From: Coleofasciculus sp. LEGE 07092
Lineage (GTDB): Bacteria > Cyanobacteriota > Cyanobacteriia > Cyanobacteriales > Coleofasciculaceae
Direction: 5' to 3'
DNA: 64,000 bases
NCBI RefSeq assembly: GCF_015207375.1
Contig: NZ_JADEWY010000017.1
Coordinates: 1-64,000, forward strand
Within the stretch, counting starts at the first letter, position 1. Each line of letters starts with the position of its first letter. Below, one piece after another: positions 20,396 through 28,372 of this stretch. The notes beneath the pieces were generated by a model. The model saw only the letters and a program-made list of their open reading frames with translations, had not been told where the DNA came from and made no database searches. The position numbers and the translations under genes were made by a program.

Positions 20396-21157
20396 TCACA
20401 GTGATGTTCCCCCGGTCATCACCGTTTCCCCAGTCGGCTGCAAAAGTCCTTGTGATGGTTCAACGGTAACTACAACTGAAGAATTCCCTGACATAATATT
20501 GTCCAATGGGAGTTCTACGAACACTTTTCCTTGAGAATCAGGCTTAAATTCACCACAGTAGATTGTTTGCCCATCAGCAACCGCCCACAATCGATAAATT
20601 TGGTCTTTGGGTAGGGGCGCTAGATTTTGGAGCGTTAATACTGCAACCTCAGAGCTTGGCACAACCACCATACTTCCAGAGGCTTGAGGGATTGCATTCG
20701 TTCCTTTGAGGGATACCAAGCGATTACTAGGCTGACGAAGTAAAGCGATCGCTTCCTCGTATTGCGATAATTCAGCACGAATGGTGACAAGTTCTTGATG
20801 GAGGCGATAACTGTATAAGCCAAGTCCAACGATAACAGAAGCAGCAACACTTCCTGCAACACCAAGCCAAGCTTTTGGTCTTCTCCACACTCGGTTTGAT
20901 ACTCTTCTTGTCGAACTAGTATCGCTATCTCTAGCCGCTTGCAAAATCTGAGAACCTAGTGTTGCAGGGGGTGAACTTTCCGGTAAACTTAAAGGAATCA
21001 GTGTCAAAGTTTTCTGCAAGTAGCTTACTTCAGTGGCTAATTCGGGATTAGAGTCCAATAACTGATTAACCGAAGCCACTTCTTCTGGAGTCAAATCCCC
21101 AAGGACGTAGCTTGCTAAAAGTTCATTTAATTCTTCGGAGTCTTGAAAGTCTACCAT
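20396..21157 (-). CDS. RskA-like anti-sigma factor
   Basis: 253 residues. The N-terminal cytosolic anti-sigma part (about 1-90) contains LNELLASYVLGDLTPEEVAS. One transmembrane helix (about 105-125, AWLGVAGSVAASVIVGLGLY) follows, then a short coiled coil. The C-terminal extracytoplasmic RskA domain (about 165-253) contains LPKDQIYRLWAVADG. RskA-type proteins bind their ECF sigma partner until a signal triggers proteolysis. Its ATG overlaps the last codons of the sigma gene by 7 bases, the classic coupled arrangement. The N-terminus lacks an obvious HxxxCxxC zinc motif. Confidence 0.92.
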   Translation of the reverse strand: MVDFQDSEELNELLASYVLGDLTPEEVASVNQLLDSNPELATEVSYLQKTLTLIPLSLPESSPPATLGSQILQAARDSDTSSTRRVSNRVWRRPKAWLGVAGSVAASVIVGLGLYSYRLHQELVTIRAELSQYEEAIALLRQPSNRLVSLKGTNAIPQASGSMVVVPSSEVAVLTLQNLAPLPKDQIYRLWAVADGQTIYCGEFKPDSQGKVFVELPLDNIMSGNSSVVVTVEPSQGLLQPTGETVMTGGTSL

Positions 21158-21717
21158 CGCTGTTCTACCAAATCTTGCAATAGTTGTCTGAGCTTTAACA
21201 GACCCTTGCGCTTGTAAGTTTTTACGGTTCCTATCGGCATATTCAAGTCTTGGGCAATCTCCGATTGACTTAAGCCGTCATAGTACGCCATTTCCAGAAC
21301 CTGTCGATGATTAGTAGGCAGTTCAGAAAGTGCTTCGCACACACGGCTCGACATTTCTTCTAAGGAAGCCTTATCCATCAACGTACTCCAACTTTCAGGC
21401 GGAAGGCTGCGAGTCCATCGTTGAAGACGCTGCCACTGTGCTTGCATCTGACGGTGGCGGTCGATTGCTTTTGAGCGGGTTAAAGTTAATAGAAAGACGA
21501 GCATAGAACCTCGCTTTGAGTCATAAGTACCTCTACTCCTAAGGGTGAGAAAGACTTCTTGGGTTAGGTCTTCGGCTTCTTGTTGGTTGCCTAACATCCG
21601 CAAAGATGTGCGGTAAACGACCTCTCCATAGCGCTCATAAAGGATGCCCAAGGCTAATAGGTTGCCCGATCGCAACGCTTGAAATACCTCGGCATCCGTC
21701 TGGTTGGATAACATCAT
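21151..21717 (-). CDS. ECF-type RNA polymerase sigma factor
   Basis: 188 residues: only regions sigma-2 and sigma-4, as in ECF sigma factors. Region 2 (about 25-95) contains EAEDLTQEVFLTLRSRGTYD, and region 4 (about 125-185) the helix-turn-helix with YYDGLSQSEIAQDLNMPIG and VKTYKRKGLLKLRQLL. The downstream overlapping gene is an RskA-like anti-sigma factor. A 27-bp AATCC-N16-CGTATC element about 105 bases upstream suggests autoregulation. Sigma factors with RskA partners (SigK type) are known to use ATCC-type -35 elements, which agrees with this motif. Confidence 0.95.
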   Translation of the reverse strand: MMLSNQTDAEVFQALRSGNLLALGILYERYGEVVYRTSLRMLGNQQEAEDLTQEVFLTLRSRGTYDSKRGSMLVFLLTLTRSKAIDRHRQMQAQWQRLQRWTRSLPPESWSTLMDKASLEEMSSRVCEALSELPTNHRQVLEMAYYDGLSQSEIAQDLNMPIGTVKTYKRKGLLKLRQLLQDLVEQRW

Positions 21718-21821
21718 TTATAACCATTTGTCTTGACACAAAAGCCAAAGAATGATAAATTCGCCTATCATCGACTGCCGTTTTTGCTCGATTCCAACCT
21801 ATTGATCTTGGATTTATCAGT

Positions 21822-21848
21822 GATACGAAGCTGACGCTCAAAAGGATT
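21822..21848 (-). promoter_or_regulatory. candidate autoregulatory ECF-sigma promoter
   Basis: Minus-strand AATCC-N16-CGTATC, with the same spacing and partly the same spacer as the copies upstream of pit and thioredoxin. A start about 7 bases downstream would give a leader of about 95-100 bases before the sigma ATG. Confidence 0.65.
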
Positions 21849-21932
21849 TATCCGGTTGGGTCAAAATTCAGTTTCCCTCTGAATGGTGATCCTAAGCGTC
21901 CTTGAATTGTGTAGTAGAGAGTTTGGCAAGAT

Positions 21933-22538
21933 ATGGCAAGTCGAGATTGGTTAGTAACGAATGATGGACAATATGAAGTCTGGGAAGGCTCGGTAAGCGA
22001 CGCGGAATTATCAACGAGTCCCTATCGGCTCTATCGGTTTTTGACGGATCTTGAAGATATTCTGCTGAATTCTACCGACAATCGCCGCCGACTCCAGGCA
22101 ATTTACCCCATCGTGCGTCGGTTGCTGAATAGCTCAGAGTGGTTGCAAGGTGAATATTTAGAACCCGATCCCGAAACAGGGTGGTCGGTTCTCATGCTCT
22201 ATGATGAGCCGGATTTTCCCTTGACGGTGCAGACAGTGGTTTGGCTGCCTAGTAAAGTGTCACCCCTTCACAATCATGCCACTTGGGGGGTTGTAGCACT
22301 GATCAGTGGACAGGAAAAAAACACCTTTTGGAGACGGACTGATAATAACGGACGCATTGAACAAGTTGGTGAGCTTATCCTAAATCCCGGAGAAATTATT
22401 GGTTTGATGCCAGATGCTATTCATAGCGTTGAAGCGCTCGGTGACGAACCGACGGTTAGCTTCAATTTGTATGGTGAAACAAACTATGAGCAGCGATTTG
22501 AGTTTGATGCAGTTAACTGTACTGCTAAGAATTTTTAG
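21933..22538 (+). CDS. cysteine-dioxygenase-family cupin protein
   Basis: 201 residues. The cupin metal site is visible: HNHATWGVVALISGQEKN (about 115-132) gives the His-X-His and Gln/Glu ligands. PDAIHSVEAL (about 168-177) gives the third His. The layout matches type I cysteine dioxygenase-like thiol dioxygenases, which oxidise cysteine or mercaptocarboxylates with O2. Substrate specificity is not readable. It is divergent from the ECF sigma gene and convergent with the phnC remnant. Confidence 0.82.
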   Translation: MASRDWLVTNDGQYEVWEGSVSDAELSTSPYRLYRFLTDLEDILLNSTDNRRRLQAIYPIVRRLLNSSEWLQGEYLEPDPETGWSVLMLYDEPDFPLTVQTVVWLPSKVSPLHNHATWGVVALISGQEKNTFWRRTDNNGRIEQVGELILNPGEIIGLMPDAIHSVEALGDEPTVSFNLYGETNYEQRFEFDAVNCTAKNF

Positions 22539-22554
22539 GTTCGAGGGTATCTTT

Positions 22555-23235
22555 TCATGACCGATAGATACGGTTGATATCCGAGGAACTTAACTGACGG
22601 GTTGGTATATCTAGCACGAGTTCTCCGGCTTGAATACCCAGAATGCGATCGCTATAATGTTTTGCCAGTTCCACTTGATGGAGATTGCACACAACTGTCA
22701 GTCCCTCCTGAGTGCAGAGCGATCGCAACAAACCCAAAACAATGTGAGCCGTTTCTGGGTCAAGACTAGCAATCGGTTCGTCTGCTAGAATTAAACGCGC
22801 CCGTTGCGTTAAAGCCCGAGCGATCGCAACTCGCTGCTGCTGTCCCCCCGACAAGCGATCGGCGCGTTGAAATGCGACATCCAGTAGTTGCACTCGCTCT
22901 AGTGCTGCCATTGCTTCATTTAACAAGCTGATGGGAAAAACTCCCAGGAAACAGCGCCACAAGGGTAACTCCTGCAAGCGTCCCCCAAGGTAATTTTCCA
23001 AAGCACTGCGGCGGCGGACTAAGTTAAATTGCTGGGCGACTGTAGCAATTTGAGTGCGGCTATGACGTAAATCCTTGGCAGAACAATTGGTTAAATCCTG
23101 TCCCTGAAACCATACTTGCCCCCGATCAGGTTTCACCAGTTGGAGAATGCAGCGCAGCAGCGTAGTTTTCCCCGCACCAGAAGGTCCCAAAATGGCGGTA
23201 AAAGTGTGAGGTTCGATACAGAAGCTGATATCTTT
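22555..23235 (-). pseudogene. phnC: phosphonate ABC transporter ATPase PhnC, 5'-truncated by IS
   Basis: The frame opens inside the IS inverted repeat and runs KDISFCIEPHTFTAILG, then the Walker A GPSGAGKTT, ending normally at IYRS. Signature [15 protein letters not shown], Walker [13 protein letters not shown] and H-loop CNLHQVE are intact. Roughly 25-30 N-terminal codons, the start codon and the promoter are missing. The fusion point with the IS end is at about 23235, and an in-frame TAG lies just upstream. No phnD or phnE remains in the window. Likely non-functional unless rescued from the internal TTG near 23190, which would lack the first beta strand. Confidence 0.88.
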
Positions 23236-23251
23236 GGGTCTTCCGTACTTA

Positions 23252-24279
23252 GTGTGCTAAAGGGTTAGGATAATGCCACAAAAGTAAAGCGCGTATAGTA
23301 AAATTCTTAAAATTCCTGAAGCCAAAGCCACACCGTTTTAATAGTTTCAGTTTATTGTTAACGCCTTCAACGACTCCATTAGTTGTTCTCCTTTCAAAGT
23401 ACCCGACGACTTCAGCAAACCATCTTTTTATGGCTGATGCACTTTTTTTATAGTAATTCTGAGCCTTGTTTAACCAATCAATTATTTTTAAAGTTCCCTC
23501 ACCCAGGTTTTTACTTTCTTCAAATATCTGATACAATTCTTCTTTTAATGAATGCATTATTCCAATTAAAGGCGAAGCTTCTTTGACTTGCTTTAATTTT
23601 TTAGTTTGCTTTTGTGATAATTTAATTTCCGATTTGAGGAGAGTATATTTACTTCCCTTTAAGCTACCGAATAGTTTTGCTCTTTCTTTACCGTTCAAGG
23701 CTTCGGCTGCTTTCTTTTGGTCAATTCTTGCCTTATTTAACTCTTCATTAACCATTTTGCTAATATGAAATCTGTCCACGGTTACTACGGCATTCGGGCA
23801 TATTTTATGTACTAACGATTTATAGTTTCCCGTCATATCCATGCTTACTTCTTCTATTTGTAACAGAACCGCTTCTCCCCATTCTTCCATTGTCTCCTTT
23901 AATTTATTGTTTTTGGCTACATTAATAACATCACTGTGAATGACTTGTTTGGTTATAGCATGAGCACATCTATGAGTGAATGGCTTTTTGTTACCAACAA
24001 AATCCAAGTTTTCACTGAAAGGTTTTTGACAATTTTCACACTTAAATCTTCGACGATTTACGTAAAGCATTACTTCTCGGTTACCTATAGGTAACCGAGA
24101 AGTAAATGTCTTTTGTTTTGATGAAGACGACGGCTTGTATGACCACAACGGGGGCATTTAGCTGTTTTCTCTTGTACCCGAACAGAGACAATTAATGTTT
24201 CTTCGGCATCTTGGATATTTTCTACTATAACTCCTGGCAGGTTTATGAGCTTAGTCATTTCTCTTTTTATTCTTGCCAT
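23252..24279 (-). pseudogene. ISL3-family transposase, frameshifted and internally deleted
   Basis: The N-terminal part (24279 down to about 24090) has the zinc-ribbon CPRCGHTSRRLHQNKR. It then runs into a stop, while the next frame continues LPIGNREVMLYVNRRRFKC. One base is missing at the 36-bp palindrome. Downstream, HSDVINVAKNNKL is followed directly by KETMEEWGEAVL. The segment that in ISL3 transposases carries the first catalytic Asp (GIDEI region, about 60-70 residues) is absent. The second Asp (SMDMTGNY) and the Glu (GVVEGVNNKLK) remain. The element is therefore unable to move by itself. Confidence 0.88.
24070..24105. repeat. perfect 36-bp palindrome at the transposase frameshift
   Basis: Each arm is TTACTTCTCGGTTACCTA and its exact complement, with no unpaired loop. 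One arm encodes the conserved GNREV; the other lies exactly where the reading frame is broken. Confidence 0.95.
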
Positions 24280-24338
24280 TTTTGCTTATTATTTTCAGGC
24301 TTACTTTAATAGTTTAGCACACTAAGTACGGAAGACCC

Positions 24339-25872
24339 CCATTCACTTGCAGCCTCACATTCGGGTTAACAAACCAATTGATGCCAGCCGTAAGCGCCCA
24401 GAGGGTATCGCCATCCGAACCCGTGTCAGCATCAAGATGGGCGACTTCTCCTCGCAACAGTGCCTGTACGCCACCGTTGGCATCGCCACTGAGGAAATAC
24501 GCAGGTTGAATGAAGCCACCGTACAAACCCACATCGCTACCTGTGGGAGAATCAAACCAAAACGCCAGTCCTTCAGTCCGAAAACTCCAGCGTCCCTTCT
24601 CCCAAAACAAATCGCTGCTGACTCCGAAACGCTCTCCTTCAATTGGCACAGACACGTAACGGTTAAAGCCCAAATCAACCAAACTCAGTGTCTGCTCTTG
24701 TTCAATGCTGTAGTCAAAACCAAGTCCCAGATTTAATTCATCCGTTGCCTGATAGGTTAGTTTGACCTGAGTCTCTTTGGAATCATTATTGTCTGAGAGG
24801 TTAGCATTGGCACTGCCATTGCCGTTGAACAGTCCGACAAAATATCCCAGCCGTTGCTCCTCCCCTAGCTTGCCGTGAAGCATTGCCCCAAACTGCACGT
24901 CCAGTGCTGGCAGCAAGAACATACTATTGAGTGCCAAGTACCGCTCAACGGTGTCAATGCTGCGGGAACTGCGAAAGTTTTCTGTGCTAAAGGGTGTGGT
25001 AAATTTGCCTGCTCGCAGTTGCAAAGCTTCCTCAGCGATTTCCCAATTAAGACGGGCTTCAACTAGCGCAAAATCTGAGTCAGTCGATTGGGCTGTACCC
25101 GGTGCGCCATCAAACTCGACGAAGATTTGATAATCGTCGAAGAGCGTAGCCAGAAAGTCAATGCGGGCGCGACGGATGGAAAAATCCCCATTCCCATCTT
25201 CTCGTTCCAAGTCACTGTCAAATAAGGAACCCAGAACCTGCACGTACCCAAGGATACGCAACTCGTAGTTTTCGCCTGCGATGAAAAAACCTCCTCCTCC
25301 TGGGCGTAGTCCAACTTGGGGTTGTTTCTGTTCGCGTTCGGTTATGACGTCTTCGACGGTTTGCTGAATCTGTTCCTCAGTCGTGTCTGCGATGTCTTCA
25401 CTGGGCGCTAATTCATTGAGTCGCTGATTTAGGCGTTGTATCTCTTCTCTGAGGCGAGCATTTTCGGCTTCGAGTTGCTCTTGTCGTTCGAGTAACTGCT
25501 GTAGTTGTTGGCGAATTTCCTGTTCTTCTATTTGAGAAAAGGTTTTTTGTGCCAATTCAATGTTTCCATCATCTTTCGGGTTAAGGTTCTCCTGCACCCG
25601 CTCAATAGGTTGTTCGCCCTGGAGTGAGACTTGAATTTCTTCCTCATCACTTTCCTGAGTTAGGGAAATGTTCTCTTTGCCCTCAATTAACGGTTCTGGT
25701 GTTATGGAAGAAAGAAACTCTTGCTCCCCTGCGAGTTTCTGAGAAGCGCTTTCCCCGACGTGGTGCGTCTCTAAACGAGTGTCGATTTCATCATTTTCTT
25801 GAGCAACGGCATAGGAGCATAGGCTTAACCCTTGGGGATGAATAGAACGGTGATTTATATGAATTATCGTTC
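24339..25872 (-). pseudogene. phosphate-selective porin (OprO/OprP type), damaged at both ends
   Basis: The frame is open from about 25870 to the IS. It begins with a signal-peptide-like end (SLCSYAVAQEN), then an acidic stretch, then a coiled coil (LERQEQLEAENARLREE). A porin barrel follows (YELRILGYVQVLG, DFSIRRARIDF, LRAGKFTTPFS, then GFNRYVSV). The C-terminal strands end at NVRLQVN and are replaced by eight codons of IS sequence, so the last barrel strand(s) are lost. No ATG, GTG or TTG is in frame before the GTG at 25597, so the start and most of the signal peptide also appear lost. Confidence 0.8.
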
Positions 25873-26239
25873 ATATCATCGAATCAATAAAGCCCTTAGT
25901 GAGGATTCGCCAGCTCAACAAACCTACTGAGCGCTCCTGAATCGCCCCAGTCCATGAGGTTTATCACCTAAGCTGTTTCGGTATTAAATATCAGCTAAAT
26001 GAGTTTTTGCTGAAAGCCAGATGAATTGTGGCTGAACCTGTGAGACGAATATGTCGTCAGCGCTTCCTTGTACGACTGATATATTGACCGTGAATGTTAA
26101 CGGCGTAAGGAACTAGGTAGGTCGGGAGCATCCCAATTTTGCGCGTTAGCTCTTTTTAGAGGGTTGAAACCATTGAAATATCGTTGCTTTTGGGAATGGT
26201 GTTTCCAAAATGGGATGCTCCCTCTAGCTTCTGCCTTTT
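25873..26239. other. intergenic region holding a MITE-like element
   Basis: 367 bases between the porin remnant and ccdA. Only the inverted-repeat element at 26124-26222 stands out. The porin promoter, if it survives, would be in 25873-26120; none is obvious. Confidence 0.5.
26124..26222. repeat. MITE-like element with 16-17 bp terminal inverted repeats
   Basis: GGGAGCATCCCAATTTT at the left end and AAAATGGGATGCTCCC at the right end form terminal inverted repeats around a 66-bp noncoding core (99 bp in all). No target duplication is obvious. Non-autonomous, and the parent element is not in the window. Confidence 0.65.
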
Positions 26240-27091
26240 TTAGGCTCCCAAGAACCATCGAGTGCCAGTAAACAGGTAGTACGCTCCAGTTAAAATCAGA
26301 GCCACACTGCCAAAGTGAATAATTGCCTCCGAATGTTTTAATAACTGCTTGCTTTGTTTTGCCAGTCCGGTAAACAAACTCGCCAGGAAAATCAGCATGG
26401 TGTAACCCAAAGCGTAGCTAACCATCGTTAGTGTGCCTAAGAGTTGAGAGCCAGTAGCCGCCGCTGCTGCCAGCACCGCAAACAGCACCGGACTGGCACA
26501 GGGAGAACTCACCAAGGCAAAGGTTAACCCTACTCCATAAGGTCCAGCCTGGGGGAGATTCACATTCATCTGCGGTAAGGGTAACTTAACTACCCCCATC
26601 AACCACAAACCCATCACAGCCATAATCACTCCCACGACTACATTGATATAGCCTCGGTACTCCACCATGACGGCTCCAGCAAAGGAGGAGACTAAGCCAA
26701 ACAGACTCAAAATTGTTACAGCCCCCAAAACAAATAAGCCAGCCTTGGTAAAAGCATCCCAACGGGATTTAATGTTCAACGTGCCGATATAACTGAGGTT
26801 AACGGGCAACAGCGCCAGAATGCACGGAGATACACTGGCAAGCAGTCCACCAATAAATGCCAAGGGCAATAGCACTAGGGGATTAGCAGTATCTTGCTGG
26901 TCAAACCACTGCTGATAGCGGTTTTCGACGAGAGATATCGCCCGTTCGATTGGATGGCTGATGACGGGTCCTAGGGTGATAACCAACACTAGGGAGAGCA
27001 ATCCCAATCCCCCGTAAATCAACCATTTTTTTGAAACTTTAAAACGTCGAGAAGCCTTGTGATCAGATGATGACTGAGGTAGTTGTGTCAT
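26240..27091 (-). CDS. ccdA: CcdA/DsbD-like thiol-disulfide transmembrane protein
   Basis: 283 residues. A basic N-terminus and one helix (about 25-45) are followed by a CcdA six-helix core. The paired cysteine regions are SVSPCILALLPVNLSYIG (about 86-103) and SSPCASPVLFAVLAAAA (about 195-211). These are the two redox cysteines that carry electrons across the membrane. It lies 19 bases after the thioredoxin lipoprotein gene on the same strand, so electrons from the cytosol probably reduce that partner. The unit starts at the ECF-type promoter at 27754. Confidence 0.9.
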   Translation of the reverse strand: MTQLPQSSSDHKASRRFKVSKKWLIYGGLGLLSLVLVITLGPVISHPIERAISLVENRYQQWFDQQDTANPLVLLPLAFIGGLLASVSPCILALLPVNLSYIGTLNIKSRWDAFTKAGLFVLGAVTILSLFGLVSSFAGAVMVEYRGYINVVVGVIMAVMGLWLMGVVKLPLPQMNVNLPQAGPYGVGLTFALVSSPCASPVLFAVLAAAAATGSQLLGTLTMVSYALGYTMLIFLASLFTGLAKQSKQLLKHSEAIIHFGSVALILTGAYYLFTGTRWFLGA

Positions 27092-27110
27092 GAAATTCTC
27101 CTTACCTCAG

Positions 27111-27722
27111 CTAATTTTTTGCTAGAGCAGTGTCGAGAATCTGGGTGTAGTCATCCTGATTGGGATTATTTTTGAACATCGCTAAAATGTTGCCAGTCGC
27201 TGGGTCAACAATTGCCACGGTGCTAGTTTTACTCTTAGTATCTTCTAGGAATTTCCCCAAACCTAATTTTTCCGCCTTGGCTTGTGTTTCTTCGAGTGTG
27301 GCTTTATCCGTTACATCTAGCACGACAAAGTTAACCTGATCGCTGTATTCCTGTTTCAATTGGGTCAGAGTGGGCGCAATATTCTTGCAGCTAGCACACC
27401 AGGTCGCAAACACATCCACTACCACGGGTTTACCCTGAAGTTCTGTAGCTAGGGGATTTCCTACCGATTGAGCTTTAGCAGCACAAGGGTTGGCTTTAGA
27501 GGCACAGGGATTGGCTTTAGAGGCGCAAGGATTCTCTTTGGCGGCACAGGGATTGGCTTTAGAAGCACAGGGATTTTCTTTGGCAGCACAAGGATTAACT
27601 TGGTTGGTAGTACCCGTGTCTGGAGTGTTAGTCTTGGCGGCGCAAGGGTTAGAGCAAGCAGCAACAAGTCCCAGACTCAGCATTGAAGCAACAGCAAGTG
27701 TAGCCAGATACTTAACTCTCAT
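27111..27722 (-). CDS. thioredoxin-fold lipoprotein with NPCAAK/NPCASK repeats
   Basis: 203 residues from ATG 27722, preceded by AGGA. A longer ATG at 27749 lies only about 5 bases from the promoter -10 box and is unlikely. A lipoprotein signal peptide ends LGLVAAC. A repeat zone (about 23-85) has seven NPCA(A/S)K units, each with one Cys. The thioredoxin domain (about 95-203) carries VDVFATWCASCKNIAP with the CxxC. It is probably a periplasmic or lumenal reductase driven by CcdA. The Cys-rich repeats could bind metal or act as a thiol relay; this is inference. Confidence 0.88.
   Translation of the reverse strand: MRVKYLATLAVASMLSLGLVAACSNPCAAKTNTPDTGTTNQVNPCAAKENPCASKANPCAAKENPCASKANPCASKANPCAAKAQSVGNPLATELQGKPVVVDVFATWCASCKNIAPTLTQLKQEYSDQVNFVVLDVTDKATLEETQAKAEKLGLGKFLEDTKSKTSTVAIVDPATGNILAMFKNNPNQDDYTQILDTALAKN
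27478..27603. repeat. 21-bp tandem repeats coding NPCA(A/S)K
   Basis: About six 21-bp units alternate between two subtypes (AAKE and ASKA codings), which suggests 42-bp higher-order duplication. Copies are nearly identical, so repeat number may vary between strains. Confidence 0.85.
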
Positions 27723-27753
27723 AAAATCCTCATCAGTACGACGGTTCATAGGG

Positions 27754-27780
27754 GATACGAAGCTAAACTCAAAAAGGATT
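27754..27780 (-). promoter_or_regulatory. candidate ECF-sigma promoter upstream of thioredoxin-ccdA
   Basis: Minus-strand AATCC-N16-CGTATC. This is the third copy of the element. The -10 box lies 32 bases from the ATG at 27722 and supports that start over the upstream ATG. Confidence 0.65.
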
Positions 27781-27857
27781 TATCAACTTTTCCTAAAGTG
27801 CTATCGCAATTTAACCAAGCAACTCAAGAGTGGGCACACCAGCCTTAGACACCGTTC

Positions 27858-28234
27858 TCAAGAACCCGTCTGTGGTGGTGGGGGCGGTGTTGGACAAGTC
27901 TTATTATTGAAATCACAGCTATAAATGTAGGGTTTCTGCCAGCTTAAGGGAATTTCCAACACGTCCCGTGGACCTGTCATCCCCTGTCCGATAAACAGTA
28001 GAACCGCGATCGTGTTTAAAAGAACATGAACGGTTCGCCAGCGATTTGAACGGTCTTTGTAAATATCTTGAACAATTGCGAGTGAAAAAACCATCAGTAA
28101 CGCGGCTGTGATGCCAATGTAGTAATGAGCCAATACCACTCATTAGTTCGCCGGAAAACCCCATCTTGGCTGCCGAGAATCACTAAACCCGCACCCGTTA
28201 ACGTCGCAAATATCCCTCGCCACAACGCTTTTCT
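27858..28234 (-). pseudogene. DUF4079-type membrane protein, truncated and frameshifted
   Basis: The downstream part (from GTG 28139) reads AHYYIGITAALLMVFSLAIV, then RWRTVHVLLNTIAVLLFIGQ and GMTGPRDVLEIPLSW, the C-terminal block of cyanobacterial DUF4079 proteins. In another frame just upstream one reads GAGLVILGSQDGVFRRTNEW, which normally precedes it. So one base is missing near 28130. The N-terminal helices are absent: a stop lies at about 28236. The role of intact members is unknown. Alternatively a short 93-residue protein is made from the GTG. Confidence 0.6.
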
Positions 28235-28372
28235 TTATTGGTGACATCTATACTACAATAAATCGTGCGATCGCCCTTTCTCTGGCTTCTTGCAATCAAA
28301 CGCGATCGCACCAGCACTAGCTTACCAATGCAGAACTCTTGGCTCAGGCACGACAGTTAAACCAGACAATAG

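Larger units (their letters stand above)
23236..24338 (-). mobile_element. defective ISL3-family insertion sequence
   Basis: 1103 bp bounded by perfect 26-bp inverted repeats: GGGTCTTCCGTACTTAGTGT plus GCTAAA at 23236-23261, and its complement at 24313-24338. It encodes one frameshifted ISL3-type transposase. Flanking 8-mers (GATATCTT left, CCATTCAC right) do not match, so no target duplication is seen. Both neighbouring genes are truncated at its ends. Its length is shorter than the usual 1.3-1.5 kb, in agreement with an internal deletion in the transposase. Confidence 0.92.

Noticed and set aside
27468-27924. Plus-strand frames with ALEAQG repeats
   Set aside because: Antisense shadow of the NPCAAK repeat in the thioredoxin gene.
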